A stretch of 64,000 nucleotides of DNA, from assembly GCF_000749845.1 (NCBI RefSeq), contig NZ_JQHM01000001.1, positions 992,001 to 1,056,000 on the forward strand, read 5' to 3'. Under the pieces are notes generated by a model, which did not search any database, was not told the DNA's origin, and saw nothing but the letters and a program-made list of their open reading frames with translations. How positions within the stretch are numbered: position 1 is the first letter of the stretch; every line of letters begins with the position of its first letter. Made by a program: the position numbers and the translations under genes. This DNA comes from Pectobacterium betavasculorum (lineage in GTDB: Bacteria; Pseudomonadota; Gammaproteobacteria; Enterobacterales; Enterobacteriaceae). This document shows positions 47,197 through 57,069 of the stretch, piece by piece.

Positions 47197-48227
47197 ACAA
47201 CGCGGACGAGAAAAAGGTGTTGTTAGAAGTGGACGATCTGAAAGTCCACTTTGATGTCAGAGACGATAAGCAGTGGTTCTGGCAGCCGCCAAAAAAACTG
47301 AAAGCGGTCGATGGTGTGACGCTACGTTTGTATGAAGGTGAAACGCTGGGCGTGGTAGGGGAATCCGGCTGCGGAAAATCTACACTGGCGCGTGCGATTA
47401 TCGGGTTGGTAAAAGCGACGGACGGTCGGGTGACCTGGCTGGGGAAAGACCTGCTGGGGATGAGTGCCGATCAATGGCGCGCAACGCGTAGCGATATTCA
47501 GATGATATTTCAGGATCCTCTGGCGTCGCTGAATCCACGCATGAACATTGGCGAAATTATTGCCGAGCCGTTAAAAGTTTATCATCCAGAGCTTGATCGA
47601 CAGACGGTGAAAGATCGCGTGAAAGTGATGATGTCGAAGGTTGGGCTGCTACCGAGCCTGATTAACCGCTATCCGCATGAATTCTCTGGCGGACAGTGCC
47701 AGCGTATTGGGATCGCGCGTGCGCTGATTCTGGAGCCGAAGCTGATTATCTGTGATGAACCGGTTTCCGCATTGGACGTATCGATTCAGGCACAGGTTGT
47801 CAACCTACTGCGTCAGCTACAGCGTGAAATGCGCCTGTCGCTGATTTTCATCGCTCATGACTTATCGGTAGTGAAGCACATTTCCGATCGCGTGTTGGTG
47901 ATGTATCTGGGCCATGCAGTAGAGCTGGGAACCTACGATCAGGTTTATCAAAACCCACAGCATCCGTATACTCGCGCGCTGATGTCTGCCGTGCCAATTC
48001 CCGATCCCGATCAGGAGCGCAACAAGAAGATACAACTGCTGGAAGGGGATTTGCCGTCACCGATCAATCCGCCATCGGGCTGTGTATTTTGCACTCGCTG
48101 CCCGGTTGTCGGCCCTGAGTGCACGAAAACTCGCCCTTTGTTGGAAGGGAGCTTTACGCACGCTGTTTCGTGTCTGAAGGTCGATCCTCAGGCGCTGCTG
48201 CCAGTAGCAGAAGCTGAACCACAGTAA
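47193..48227 (+). CDS. oppF: Oligopeptide ABC transporter ATPase OppF
   Basis: A 344-residue ATPase. Walker A GESGCGKSTLARA, signature FSGGQCQRIGIARA, Walker B LIICDEPVSALD, His-loop IFIAHDLSV, and the Cys-rich C-terminus CVFCTRCPVVGPEC. It ends the operon; transcription is closed by the hairpin at 48255. Confidence 0.97.
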   Translation: MNNADEKKVLLEVDDLKVHFDVRDDKQWFWQPPKKLKAVDGVTLRLYEGETLGVVGESGCGKSTLARAIIGLVKATDGRVTWLGKDLLGMSADQWRATRSDIQMIFQDPLASLNPRMNIGEIIAEPLKVYHPELDRQTVKDRVKVMMSKVGLLPSLINRYPHEFSGGQCQRIGIARALILEPKLIICDEPVSALDVSIQAQVVNLLRQLQREMRLSLIFIAHDLSVVKHISDRVLVMYLGHAVELGTYDQVYQNPQHPYTRALMSAVPIPDPDQERNKKIQLLEGDLPSPINPPSGCVFCTRCPVVGPECTKTRPLLEGSFTHAVSCLKVDPQALLPVAEAEPQ

Positions 48228-48254
48228 TCCGTTTTATCGGCTACTGATGTAAAA

Positions 48255-48280
48255 AAGGCGTCTCCTGTGAGAGACGCCTT
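48255..48280. terminator. Intrinsic terminator between oppF and yciU
   Basis: AAGGCGTCTC / GAGACGCCTT stem with a short loop; the T-run (TTTTTT) follows on the minus strand, so the strong orientation is for the yciU-clsA transcript, with the same stem available to oppF. Confidence 0.8.
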
Positions 48281-48378
48281 GCATTGTTGACAATGTACGT
48301 TGAGCGTTGATAGATCGTAAAGACGCTGTAAATAGAATCACCCGCGTTTTTAGATGCTTTGCGTTGAGGCGAAACGAA

Positions 48379-48702
48379 TTATTCTTTCCACAGAATGTGG
48401 CAAAGTTTGTGGTCTTTTTCCCGGCAAATTAGCACGCGGGCAAAGATATCGGTAATTTCTTCACCGTCATTCTCGGCCAGCCCAATCACGACTTCGGCAA
48501 AGAAGTCTGGATTCAAATCGAAATCAACGTGCTCAGCCCAGTCTTCAGCGGGATCGAATAACTCTGCGCCACCGCGCTCTTCGAATTGCAGGTTGAACAG
48601 CAGAATATCTGCCGGATCGAGGTTATCAGCTGCGAGTTCCAAAAAGATATCGTAGGCCTGTTCCAATGCTTCGTCTTCGGTCAGGCGGTTATTCAAATCC
48701 AT
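48379..48702 (-). CDS. yciU: YciU family protein (DUF440)
   Basis: A 107-residue acidic protein of the DUF440 family, proposed dsDNA mimic. It carries [25 protein letters not shown] and [15 protein letters not shown] as in E. coli YciU. Use ATG at 48702 (AGGAA 7 bases upstream); the longer frame starts with TTG. Next to clsA and opp as in E. coli. Confidence 0.92.
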   Translation of the reverse strand: MDLNNRLTEDEALEQAYDIFLELAADNLDPADILLFNLQFEERGGAELFDPAEDWAEHVDFDLNPDFFAEVVIGLAENDGEEITDIFARVLICREKDHKLCHILWKE

Positions 48703-48757
48703 AACGTAATTCCTGTTAATTCCCAATAGTCTTATTAGAACACGGGAAAACGCGTAT

Positions 48758-50218
48758 TTATAGCAGGGGGCTGAAAAAGTAGAACAGCCGCTCGACGATG
48801 CGTTGCCAATAAGGGCGGTTTTGCCACTGCGTCGCGTTTAACAGACGTGAACGGGCGATATAGTCTTCCTGCACGCAGGCTAGATCGCTGCCGAATCCGG
48901 CATCATCAATCACCAGTGTGATTTCAAAATTCAGCCACAGGCTGCGCATATCCAGATTCACCGTACCGATCAGGCTCAGTTGTCCATCAACCAGCACGCT
49001 TTTAGTATGTAGCAGCCCGTCTTTGAATTGGTAAATTTTTACCCCTGCGGCTAGCAGTTCCGTGAAGAACGCCCGGCTGGCCCAGCCGACTAATACAGAG
49101 TCGTTCTTGTGCGGAACAATAATGCTGACATCTACACCGCGCTGGGCGGCGGTACAAATAGCGTGCAAAAGGTCGTCGCTGGGCACGAAGTAAGGTGTTG
49201 TCATGATCAACTGCTTACGTGCCGAATAGACGGACGTCAGCAGCGCCTGATGAATCATCTCTTCCGGGTAACCGGGGCCGGATGCAATAACCTGAATGGT
49301 ATGGCCGCTCTCCTGTTCAAAAGGCATGAAGTTAACATCAGGCGGCGGCGGCAGCAGGCGTTTCCCTGTTTCCATTTCCCAGTCGCAGCAATAAATGATG
49401 CCCATTGTGGTCGCCACCGGGCCTTCAATACGTGCCATCAGGTCAATCCATTGCCCAACCCCTGCATCCTGTTTGAAGAGGCGTGGATCGACCATATTCA
49501 TGCTGCCGGTATAAGCAATACGGCTGTCGATCAGGATAATTTTACGGTGCTGTCGTAAATCCATACGGCGCAGGAAAGCACGGAATAGATTCACTTTCAG
49601 CGCTTCGACCACTTCTATCCCAGCGGTGCGCATGAGCTCGGGATGATGTTGGCGGAAAAATTGAACGCTGCCAGCCGAGTCCAGCAGGATACGGCAATGC
49701 ACGCCGCGTCGTGCAGCCGCGATAAGAGAAGAGGTGACTTGCTCGACCAGACCACCGGGTTGCCAGATGTAGAACACCATTTCGATGTTGTTACGCGCGA
49801 GTTCAATGTCACGCAATAGCGCTTTAATAGTGTCATCAAATGTGGTCATCAATTGCAACTGATTGCCTTTGACGCCACCAACCCCTTGTCTACGTTCACA
49901 GAGCTGGAATAACGCACTGGCGACTTCACTGTTTTCCGTCGCGAAAATACGGCGATATTCCTTTAACTCGCGCAGCCATTTTGCCGTTGATGGCCACATT
50001 TTGCTGGCACGCTCAGCACGACGTTTGCCGAGATGAAGTTCGCCAAATGAAAGATAAGCGACAATACCGACAAGTGGCAGAATATAAATCACCAGTAGCC
50101 AGGCCATTGCAGAAGGCACCGCCCTACGTTTCATCAGAATACGCAAGGTCACACCTGCGATCAGCAACCAGTAGCTAAAAACCAGTAACCAACTTATTAC
50201 GGTATAAAATGTCGACAT
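48758..50218 (-). CDS. clsA: Cardiolipin synthase A
   Basis: A 486-residue inner-membrane phospholipase-D-type enzyme that condenses phosphatidylglycerol to cardiolipin. Two N-terminal TM helices (residues 5-55) and two HKD motifs: [19 protein letters not shown] near residue 222 and [18 protein letters not shown] near 402. It lies upstream of yciU. Confidence 0.97.
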   Translation of the reverse strand: MSTFYTVISWLLVFSYWLLIAGVTLRILMKRRAVPSAMAWLLVIYILPLVGIVAYLSFGELHLGKRRAERASKMWPSTAKWLRELKEYRRIFATENSEVASALFQLCERRQGVGGVKGNQLQLMTTFDDTIKALLRDIELARNNIEMVFYIWQPGGLVEQVTSSLIAAARRGVHCRILLDSAGSVQFFRQHHPELMRTAGIEVVEALKVNLFRAFLRRMDLRQHRKIILIDSRIAYTGSMNMVDPRLFKQDAGVGQWIDLMARIEGPVATTMGIIYCCDWEMETGKRLLPPPPDVNFMPFEQESGHTIQVIASGPGYPEEMIHQALLTSVYSARKQLIMTTPYFVPSDDLLHAICTAAQRGVDVSIIVPHKNDSVLVGWASRAFFTELLAAGVKIYQFKDGLLHTKSVLVDGQLSLIGTVNLDMRSLWLNFEITLVIDDAGFGSDLACVQEDYIARSRLLNATQWQNRPYWQRIVERLFYFFSPLL

Positions 50219-50413
50219 AAACGCAGCACAGTTCCCTTCTGCAAAGAATTAACAAAGTGTACTCATAGATTTATAAAAGGGGAAATGCCTTTCCTCTGAA
50301 TAAAATAGCGTAATTGGATAAGAAGAGAATCACGGAGAGGTTGATTCACCGATTGTCGTCACCTATGAGGAGGGTATAATGCCCAGCGCGAGTGGATTAA
50401 CAAGAGTTGCATC

Positions 50414-50590
50414 ATGAAACGCAGTCGGAATGAAGTGGGGCGCTGGCGGATGTTACGCCAGGTCCAGCGTAGAAGAAGTCGATGGTTGGAGGCTCAATCA
50501 CGTACTTATCGCCATATCCGCTCTGCCCGTTATCTGCAACAAAAGCAGCAACGGCGGGCATTGCTCTATGCGGTAACCTACGACTGGTAA
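50414..50590 (+). CDS. yciY: Small protein YciY
   Basis: A 58-codon gene. The product is strongly basic: MKRSRNEVGRWRMLRQ, then RRRSRWLEAQS and a Gln/Arg-rich end. It matches E. coli YciY (57 residues, MKRSRTEVGRW...) in start and position next to cls. Function unknown. A terminator follows at 50600. Confidence 0.85.
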   Translation: MKRSRNEVGRWRMLRQVQRRRSRWLEAQSRTYRHIRSARYLQQKQQRRALLYAVTYDW

Positions 50591-50599
50591 GCCAGTGAG

Positions 50600-50636
50600 A
50601 AAAATAGCGACCTGAGCTGTGGTCGCTATTTTTTAT
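50600..50636 (+). terminator. Intrinsic terminator after yciY
   Basis: AAAATAGCGACC / GGTCGCTATTTT stem, 7-8 base loop, followed by TTTTATTG; just before the MCP stop on the other strand. Confidence 0.88.
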
Positions 50637-50665
50637 TGCATAACGGATCTTATTTCCTTATCAAC

Positions 50666-52339
50666 TTATCCCATCACGGAAATGCGCTGCGTCCCTTCTT
50701 TCTGAGCTATCATCGGATTCACATCAGCTTCTGTCGAGGGAAGGATAAACAGCGACACCGAGGTGTTTAGGCGTTCCGTTAGCTCCAGAAGTGAAGAGAA
50801 GGTGTGTGCGGAGGCTTCTACCTGTCCTGCATTTTCTCTGACGGTGTCGTTCAGTGTGCTGAGTCGGTCGGTCACTTCATGAATGCTTTCATTCTGCTGG
50901 TGTGATATCTCCGAGATCTCGCTCAGGAACGTGCCAGTCCCTTTCGCCGTTTGAATGATGTTATGCAGGCTGTCATTGAGTTTGTTCACCAGTCGTGCTC
51001 CGGCAGTTACGCTGTTATCAGAATCACGAATCAGCACATTGATACTTTGTGCGGAATGACTGCTTTGTGAAGCCAGTGAGCCGACTTCTCGTGCGACAAC
51101 GGCAAAGCCTCGTCCCATCGTCCCGGCTCGAGCCGCTTCAATCGCTGCATTCAATGACAAGATATGGGTCTGGAATGCGACGTTCTCAATCATCCTGATG
51201 GCTTCTGTCATTTCGCGTGTTCTGCCTGCAATATCTGACATTGCTGCCTTGACGTCGTTCATCATCGTTTCACCCTGCGCAGCGATTTTGCTGGTGTCTT
51301 CTGCGTGCAAATTAGCCTGTTGGGTATGCTGGGTATTTTTTTCCAGATGCTGGCTAAGCTGAATAATATGTTCTGTGGTGACTTTTAGCTCGTGGGATTG
51401 GCGATTCGCCTGTTCGGAAAGCCGATGGTTATCCTCAGCCACGCGATCGACCTGCGTCACCATGTGATCAACGCCCTGACGCACCTGATTAACCAAGGTA
51501 ACCAGACCTTTCTGCATTTGGATGACGCTGGTATTGAGCTGTTCAACTTCCCGTGTACCCCGTGTCTTTGCGTTGACCGAATGAGAAAGATCGCCTGCCG
51601 CGATTAGCTTTAAATGGGCAATGATGTGCGTCAACGGGCGAATAATGACCTGGCTAACACCAATCCAAACGGCAATTGCGATCGCCAGTAAAAGTCCTAA
51701 AACCGTGATGAAAATTGTTTTCGCCCGATCAAGAGAGGATAAAAATTGTTGGCCATGTTGTTTTTGCAGTGCATCAGTATCTTGCAGATAGTGTGCATAC
51801 TTTTGGGTAAAATCGCTTTGATAGGCCTGAACCGGGACAGCAAAGAAAATATCAATCTGATTGATGGTTTTTATTCCCTCTGCCAGCTCGACAAGCCCTG
51901 AATAAAGCTGGTTGTAGCTCTTTTTCAAACCGACAAATGCCTCGGTGTCAGTTTCCGCTGTCGTGGCTGTTTCCAGTAATTGATAATGTTTTTTTGCCTG
52001 TTTTAGAGATACTTCAGCTTCATCCATCAGGCTGTGCCAGCTACCTTCAGACCCGGTTTCTTTGTCTACCAACAGATAAATGCCTGCGCGGTTGAGCTTG
52101 TCGCTGGCATTCATGACTTCCATCCGCGCTTTATCCATTAACGCTTGTTGCTGGCGAAGGCTCTCGTTAGCAGAAATATCCTGCCGAACCTGAGTCATGG
52201 TTTGAGAAATGACGCCGACGGAAACCAATTGTAATAAAGAAAATAACCCAATGATCAATAACAATCCGGAGAGAATACTGAGGCGATGACGGCGGCGGAT
52301 ACGTGCAACTCCGTTTCGCAAAATCGCAGGCATTAACAT
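50666..52339 (-). CDS. Methyl-accepting chemotaxis protein
   Basis: A 557-residue chemoreceptor. N-terminal TM helix (residues ~25-45), periplasmic four-helix ligand domain to ~190 (Tar-type, TarH), second TM near 200-220, HAMP (~225-280), and the cytoplasmic signalling hairpin with FQTHILSLNAAIEAARAG and GFAVVAREVGSLASQSS. The C-terminus lacks the NWETF-type CheR tether, so it depends on other receptors for adaptation. Ligand unknown. It occupies the place of kch in E. coli. Confidence 0.92.
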   Translation of the reverse strand: MLMPAILRNGVARIRRRHRLSILSGLLLIIGLFSLLQLVSVGVISQTMTQVRQDISANESLRQQQALMDKARMEVMNASDKLNRAGIYLLVDKETGSEGSWHSLMDEAEVSLKQAKKHYQLLETATTAETDTEAFVGLKKSYNQLYSGLVELAEGIKTINQIDIFFAVPVQAYQSDFTQKYAHYLQDTDALQKQHGQQFLSSLDRAKTIFITVLGLLLAIAIAVWIGVSQVIIRPLTHIIAHLKLIAAGDLSHSVNAKTRGTREVEQLNTSVIQMQKGLVTLVNQVRQGVDHMVTQVDRVAEDNHRLSEQANRQSHELKVTTEHIIQLSQHLEKNTQHTQQANLHAEDTSKIAAQGETMMNDVKAAMSDIAGRTREMTEAIRMIENVAFQTHILSLNAAIEAARAGTMGRGFAVVAREVGSLASQSSHSAQSINVLIRDSDNSVTAGARLVNKLNDSLHNIIQTAKGTGTFLSEISEISHQQNESIHEVTDRLSTLNDTVRENAGQVEASAHTFSSLLELTERLNTSVSLFILPSTEADVNPMIAQKEGTQRISVMG

Positions 52340-52470
52340 GATTGTTGACTCTCTATAGATGAATAACGGTCAAACTATCACTGTTAAATGACTAAAATAT
52401 TTCAGCTTTTGACGGGGGCGAAAAGGGCCATGGCTTTTTCATGCAACCATGACCTGTATCAATTGGATGT

Positions 52471-52767
52471 TTAAAACACTTTTTTGAATGGCTTCACGCT
52501 GACGTGTTTATAGACACCGGCTGCGATGTAGGGGTCGGCATTGGCCCATGCTGTTGCCTCATCCAGCGATGTGAATTCGGCGATAATCACAGAACCGCTA
52601 AAACCAGCCTGTCCTGGATCTTCACTATCAATCGCAGGTAACGGACCTGCGGTAATCAGCCGCCCTTGATCGCGCAATATCTGTAAGCGAGCAAGATGGT
52701 CTGGTCTTACCGACAGGCGTTTTGCTAATGAATCAACATTATCTTCAGCATAAATGACATAGAGCAT
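52471..52767 (-). CDS. yciI: YciI family protein
   Basis: A 98-residue ferredoxin-fold protein of the YCII family, same length as E. coli Yci[30 protein letters not shown] and [21 protein letters not shown] are family landmarks. The start at 52767 follows GAGG. Enzyme-like fold, no settled function. Confidence 0.93.
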   Translation of the reverse strand: MLYVIYAEDNVDSLAKRLSVRPDHLARLQILRDQGRLITAGPLPAIDSEDPGQAGFSGSVIIAEFTSLDEATAWANADPYIAAGVYKHVSVKPFKKVF

Positions 52768-52962
52768 AGCGACCTCATTGGTTAGGAAGGTACCCTCTCT
52801 CGTTTGTGATGCTGGGTAGGGATCCCCAGTGGCCAAACGCTATCGGGTAAGAGAAACGTGTTTTTATCATCATACGTGATGTTGTTCGAGGACAATAGGT
52901 TGATTTGCCAGACTAATCCCCCCACGATTTCTGTTTTTTTTACAATTCCATGCGTTGTTATT

Positions 52963-52981
52963 GAATATGATTGCTATTTGC
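52963..52981 (+). promoter_or_regulatory. Probable Fur box upstream of tonB
   Basis: GAATATGATTGCTATTTGC matches 11 of 19 positions of the Fur consensus, 39 bp before tonB, whose iron repression is well known in enterobacteria. Confidence 0.5.
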
Positions 52982-53019
52982 ATTTAAACTTGGGCGGCAT
53001 AAGAGGATAAAGACAGACT

Positions 53020-53778
53020 ATGCCGCAAAAAAAGTTTTTTTTAACCCGCCGTTACTCATGGCCATTCATACTTTCAGTTGGTTTTCACGGTTCACTGATT
53101 GCAGGTTTGCTGTACGCGTCATTTAATAATTCAATCGAATTACCGCAGGAATCTAAGCCTATCAGCGTTGTGATGGTTAACCCTGCGGCTTATGAAGCGG
53201 CACCTGCTGCCAAATCTGCGCCTGAACCAGAGCCAGTTAAGCAACCGGAGCCAGAGCCAGAGCCGGAACCGATTCCAGAACCGGAGCCAGTGCCGCAGCC
53301 GGTTCCTATGCCATTACCCGAGCCTAAGCCCAAGCCGCCGAAACCTAAACCGGAACCCAAGCCGGTGAAGAAGGTTGAGCAGCCGAAGCCGGTCAAACGT
53401 GAGCCGACCGTTGAAAAACAGCCACCGTCACCGTTTACCAGCGAAGAGCCGACGCGCAACGTGAATAATGCACCAGTGAAGCAGGCGCCAGCCGCAAGCT
53501 CACAGTCAAGTGGGCCGCGCCCGTTGAGTCGTGCACAGCCCCAGTATCCGGCTCGTGCGTTCTCTCTGCGTGTCGAAGGGCGAGTGAAAATGCAGTTTGA
53601 TGTGGATGAATCTGGACGTGTTGACAATGTTCGCGTGCTTTCTGCCGAACCGCGCAATATGTTCGAGCGTGACATCAAACAGGCGATGCGTAAATGGCGC
53701 TACGAAGCGAACAAGCCGGGTAAGGATTTGGTTGTGACCATCGTCTTTAAAATTGATGGCGGGGCAGCCGTCGAATAA
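53020..53778 (+). CDS. tonB: Energy-transducing protein TonB
   Basis: A 252-residue periplasm-spanning protein. One N-terminal TM helix ([22 protein letters not shown] region, residues ~14-34) with the critical His, a long proline-rich spacer (residues ~65-140, EP then KP repeats), and a C-terminal TonB box-binding domain ([18 protein letters not shown]). It powers outer-membrane siderophore and B12 receptors using ExbB/ExbD. Confidence 0.97.
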   Translation: MPQKKFFLTRRYSWPFILSVGFHGSLIAGLLYASFNNSIELPQESKPISVVMVNPAAYEAAPAAKSAPEPEPVKQPEPEPEPEPIPEPEPVPQPVPMPLPEPKPKPPKPKPEPKPVKKVEQPKPVKREPTVEKQPPSPFTSEEPTRNVNNAPVKQAPAASSQSSGPRPLSRAQPQYPARAFSLRVEGRVKMQFDVDESGRVDNVRVLSAEPRNMFERDIKQAMRKWRYEANKPGKDLVVTIVFKIDGGAAVE

Positions 53779-53796
53779 TTCACACCAGTAAAAAGA

Positions 53797-53833
53797 AACG
53801 AGGTGTCATCTTTGGCTGATGACACCTCGTTTT
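53797..53833. terminator. Bidirectional intrinsic terminator after tonB
   Basis: AAACGAGGTGTCATC / GATGACACCTCGTTT stem of 15 bp with a 7-base loop, flanked by A/T; serves tonB and the convergent yciA. Confidence 0.92.
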
Positions 53834-53902
53834 CGTTAGTTCTCTATCTGTCAATTCTTCAGGATAGATGATGTCGCATCTACGCAAAAAAAGTGTCAGA
53901 AG

Positions 53903-54325
53903 TTACTCGCTTGGCGTGAAGCTGCTTTTACCTGCTGGCAGCTCGCGCGGATGGCCTTCTTCATCGACTGCGACGTAGGTGAATAGCGCTTCGGTGGCCC
54001 GATAGCGCTGTCCAATCGGCTCAGAAGAGACTTTCTTCACCCATACTTCAACGTTGATGTTGATAGAACTACGACCCGTGCGTAAGCAGCGCGCATAGCA
54101 GCAAACCACATCGCCGACGGCGACAGGTTTTAAGAACGACATTCCATCAACCCGTACGGTGACGACACGTCCCTCGGCGATTTCTTTTGCCAAAATCGCA
54201 CCGCCGATGTCCATTTGCGACATCAGCCAGCCGCCAAAAATATCGCCGTTTGCATTAGTATCGGCTGGCATTGCCAGCGTGCGGAGAACCAGTTCGCCCT
54301 GTGGTAACACGTTTTGTGTGCTCAT
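53903..54325 (-). CDS. yciA: Acyl-CoA thioesterase YciA
   Basis: A 140-residue hot-dog-fold acyl-CoA thioesterase. TLAMPADTNANGDIFGGWLMSQMD is the family active-site helix with the catalytic Asp. The ATG at 54325 corresponds to the E. coli start (MST...); the longer frame is not conserved. Operon partner of yciB and yciC. Confidence 0.94.
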   Translation of the reverse strand: MSTQNVLPQGELVLRTLAMPADTNANGDIFGGWLMSQMDIGGAILAKEIAEGRVVTVRVDGMSFLKPVAVGDVVCCYARCLRTGRSSININVEVWVKKVSSEPIGQRYRATEALFTYVAVDEEGHPRELPAGKSSFTPSE

Positions 54326-54428
54326 TTTGCAATCAGTCAAGTTGGTTAAATTGAGTATACCCAGCCGTAGAAACGATCTTGTGGCTGGGTATAGTGTATT
54401 TATCAAACAATTTGTATTGCTTTAGCGA

Positions 54429-54995
54429 TTACTGTTGCTCGCTTTTTTCTTCTTCTGATTTCTCTTGGTCGTTAGGCAAGTGGCGATAAATATAGACGCC
54501 GCAAATCAGCGTAAACAGCAGTGTCACACCGGTCAGACCAAAGACTTTAAAATTGACCCAAACGCTTTGCGGTAGCCAAAAAGCAATGTAGATATTAACC
54601 AATCCACACACCAGAAAGAACAGAGCCCAGGCGAAATTAAGTTTCCCCCAGACGGGCTGTGGCAAGGTTAGCTCTTTGCCCAGCATCTTCTGAATCAGAG
54701 TCTGTTTCATGACAAACTGACTAACCAGCAGAGCAACGGCAAACAAAGCGTAGATGATGGTGACTTTCCATTTGATGAACAGATCATTATGGAACACCAG
54801 CGTTAGTGAACCGAAAACGACAACCATTGCAAAAGTGACCAGCGTCATTTTCTCTATTTTACGATACATCACCCAAGTGACAGCAAGTGACAACGCCGTT
54901 GCCGCAATCAGTGCACCCGATGCAATATAGATGTCATAAAGTTTATAGGCCGCAAAAAAAACGACCAACGGTATAAAATCAAGAAGTTGCTTCAT
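54429..54995 (-). CDS. yciB: Septation protein A / YciB inner-membrane protein
   Basis: A 188-residue inner-membrane protein with five predicted TM helices, ending in a charged tail [11 protein letters not shown]. It matches E. coli YciB (IspZ) in [25 protein letters not shown] and [15 protein letters not shown]; it is linked to cell-envelope integrity and division in E. coli. Confidence 0.94.
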   Translation of the reverse strand: MKQLLDFIPLVVFFAAYKLYDIYIASGALIAATALSLAVTWVMYRKIEKMTLVTFAMVVVFGSLTLVFHNDLFIKWKVTIIYALFAVALLVSQFVMKQTLIQKMLGKELTLPQPVWGKLNFAWALFFLVCGLVNIYIAFWLPQSVWVNFKVFGLTGVTLLFTLICGVYIYRHLPNDQEKSEEEKSEQQ

Positions 54996-55193
54996 TATGT
55001 CAATCCATCACTCAACAGTGTCGTAATCATAACCCGCGAGAGTTACCTGATAGTTCATGCCATTATCCTTTATTGTGGAACACCATTCCCAAGATATTGT
55101 AATAATTTGCAGAAAATTACGATTGGGTAGATAGCGAACGGGATCTGGCGGAACCTATGCCACCAAAACAGTGGCATAGGTAATGTGCGGTAA

Positions 55194-55946
55194 TTAAGCG
55201 CGCAGTAGCATATAAAGTCGGAATAGATAAATGAGCAGGATTGCGGAAATAAGGTTGCTCAAACCGTTTAGAACCACGGCTAGCACGGTAGGTGAGGAAA
55301 TCGGCAACTTCGACACGATCAGCAAAATAGCGATTTTAGCCAGCAGCCACATCACGATAGCAGGCGCGGTTGCACGCAGGTTACCGTAGGCCAGTTTAGA
55401 GCTTGTTTTAATGGCGCTGAAAATCCCGCTTTTTTCAGTGACGACAATCACGGGTGACAAACTCAGCGCAATAGCCAGCAGCACGCCAGGAATGACCAGA
55501 AGCATCATGCCAAGTTGGATGAGCAGGGTGCACAACAGAATCAGGAAAAGCAAACGCAATAAAAACGGTGCGGATGCGCCAATAGCGCGCAGAGCGCTGG
55601 TGCGTTGTCCGTCAGAAACCAACTGAATCAGCATCAGAACCCCGCCCGTTAGCAGCACGTTGCCCACTAACGCAGCAAAGGTGCCTGCCGCCGACATTTT
55701 CAGCAACACGGTTTGTTGTTCCGGCGTCATTTGCTGAATCAAGTCCATTAAGCCCGATTCGACGGAGGATGACAGATCGCTACTGGAACTGCTCAGAATC
55801 TGTAACTCGTCTCCAGAAGGCGATAACGCATGATTCAGTATGACAGTAATGAATGCCGTCAGCAGTGACATCATTAAGATGCTGATGAACTGGTTACGGG
55901 TAAAATTCATTGTGTCACGGTACAACGTGTTAGCCGTGATAGGCAT
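55194..55946 (-). CDS. yciC: YciC family inner-membrane protein (UPF0259)
   Basis: A 250-residue polytopic membrane protein, about six TM helices, family UPF0259, in the conserved yciA-yciB-yciC cluster. [23 protein letters not shown] is the E. coli start. Function unknown. The ATG is followed by the E. coli-like start. Confidence 0.93.
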   Translation of the reverse strand: MPITANTLYRDTMNFTRNQFISILMMSLLTAFITVILNHALSPSGDELQILSSSSSDLSSSVESGLMDLIQQMTPEQQTVLLKMSAAGTFAALVGNVLLTGGVLMLIQLVSDGQRTSALRAIGASAPFLLRLLFLILLCTLLIQLGMMLLVIPGVLLAIALSLSPVIVVTEKSGIFSAIKTSSKLAYGNLRATAPAIVMWLLAKIAILLIVSKLPISSPTVLAVVLNGLSNLISAILLIYLFRLYMLLRA

Positions 55947-56134
55947 GCAGGCTCCTTGAAAAAGATAAATCGACAGAAAGAACTTAACTCACGATTGTAA
56001 CCTGTTAATTCCCACTGTGGCACCCCGTCGACGATGCAATGCTGCTTTTCCCTTCACACAAGATCAATGTGGCGTTGCTACCAATAGTGATTCTCTTTGC
56101 CATAGGTGATGCATTTTATGGCCTTGCGCTGTTT

Positions 56135-56148
56135 TTGATCTGGATCAA
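56135..56148. promoter_or_regulatory. Perfect FNR box (distal) upstream of ompW
   Basis: TTGAT-CTGG-ATCAA is the exact FNR consensus. Its centre lies about 123 bp before the predicted ompW start point. FNR activation of ompW in low oxygen is known in E. coli. Confidence 0.8.
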
Positions 56149-56216
56149 TTCCATGAAATTTAATTGGTTACTGATAAATGATTCAGTTCAATTTGGGCGT
56201 AAAATATTTAAAAGAT

Positions 56217-56230
56217 GTGATCTGGATTAA
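56217..56230. promoter_or_regulatory. Degenerate FNR-like box (proximal) at ompW promoter
   Basis: GTGAT-CTGG-ATTAA keeps the same CTGG spacer as the distal box. A -10 candidate TATATT at 56253-56258 would place a start near 56265, which puts this box at -41.5, the class II activator position. Confidence 0.6.
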
Positions 56231-56294
56231 AACAAGAATACCTACTTAGGGGTATATTTCGCTCGAAATTTAAACCCTATAAATGGAGTGGGTA

Positions 56295-56930
56295 ATGAAA
56301 AAGACATCTTTCTTGTTGTTGGCAGCGGCGCTAATGCCTGCATTGGCGCAGGCTCATCAAGCGGGTGATTTCATTGTTAGGGCGGGCTCGGCAACCGTCC
56401 GTCCCTCTGAAAGCTCGGACAACGTACTAGGCAGCCTGGGATCGTTTCAGGCTAATAACAATACCCAGTTGGGTCTGACCTTCAGCTACATGGTGACGGA
56501 CAACATTGGTGTCGAACTGCTGGCTGCAACCCCGTTTAACCACAATATCGGTTTGAGAAGCACTGGGACAATCGCTGAAGTCAAACATTTGCCGCCGTCT
56601 CTGGTAGCACAATATTACTTTGGTGATAAAGAAGATACGCTGCGCCCGTATCTCGGCGTTGGTGTGAACTACACCCTGTTCTTTGATGAGAAATTTAATG
56701 ATACAGGGAAAAGTGCAGGGCTAAGCGATCTGAGCCTGAAAAACTCTTGGGGTATTGCTGCGCAGGCTGGGTTGGATTATAACCTGGATAAGAACTGGCT
56801 GCTCAATATGTCCGTGTGGTGGATGGATATTGATACCGATGTGAAATTTAAAGCCGGTAACGATCAGCAAAGCGTGCATACCCGTCTTGATCCGTGGGTA
56901 TTTATGTTTGGCGTAGGTTATCGTTTCTGA
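56295..56930 (+). CDS. ompW: Outer-membrane protein OmpW
   Basis: A 211-residue eight-stranded outer-membrane barrel. Signal peptide ends ALAQA-HQ near residue 20; barrel segments include GLTFSYMVTDNIGVELLAATPF and the C-terminal FMFGVGYRF. The ATG at 56295 follows GGAGTGGG. Channels of this family take hydrophobic small molecules; the anaerobic control fits FNR boxes upstream. Confidence 0.95.
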   Translation: MKKTSFLLLAAALMPALAQAHQAGDFIVRAGSATVRPSESSDNVLGSLGSFQANNNTQLGLTFSYMVTDNIGVELLAATPFNHNIGLRSTGTIAEVKHLPPSLVAQYYFGDKEDTLRPYLGVGVNYTLFFDEKFNDTGKSAGLSDLSLKNSWGIAAQAGLDYNLDKNWLLNMSVWWMDIDTDVKFKAGNDQQSVHTRLDPWVFMFGVGYRF

Positions 56931-56963
56931 TTGCGAACCTAATTTTAATATTACACGAAGAAT

Positions 56964-56996
56964 AAAAACGGCGAAGTTAATAACTTCGCCGTTTTT
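56964..56996. terminator. Intrinsic terminator after ompW
   Basis: AACGGCGAAGTTA-TAACTTCGCCGTT type stem with A5 before and T5 after, 33 bp beyond ompW; also faces the porin gene on the other strand. Confidence 0.92.
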
Positions 56997-57069
56997 ATAG
57001 ACAGGAAATAACAAACCAATAAAGAAACACTATTTACTATTGAATCTATTCTCTAAATGGCGTTAGCCA

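Noticed and set aside
53190-53678. 162-codon Gly/Ser-rich frame antisense to tonB
   Set aside because: It is the reverse complement of the tonB proline-rich repeats.
56039-56230. 63-codon frame upstream of ompW
   Set aside because: It covers both FNR-like boxes, has no ribosome-binding site and no conserved neighbour; treated as regulatory DNA.
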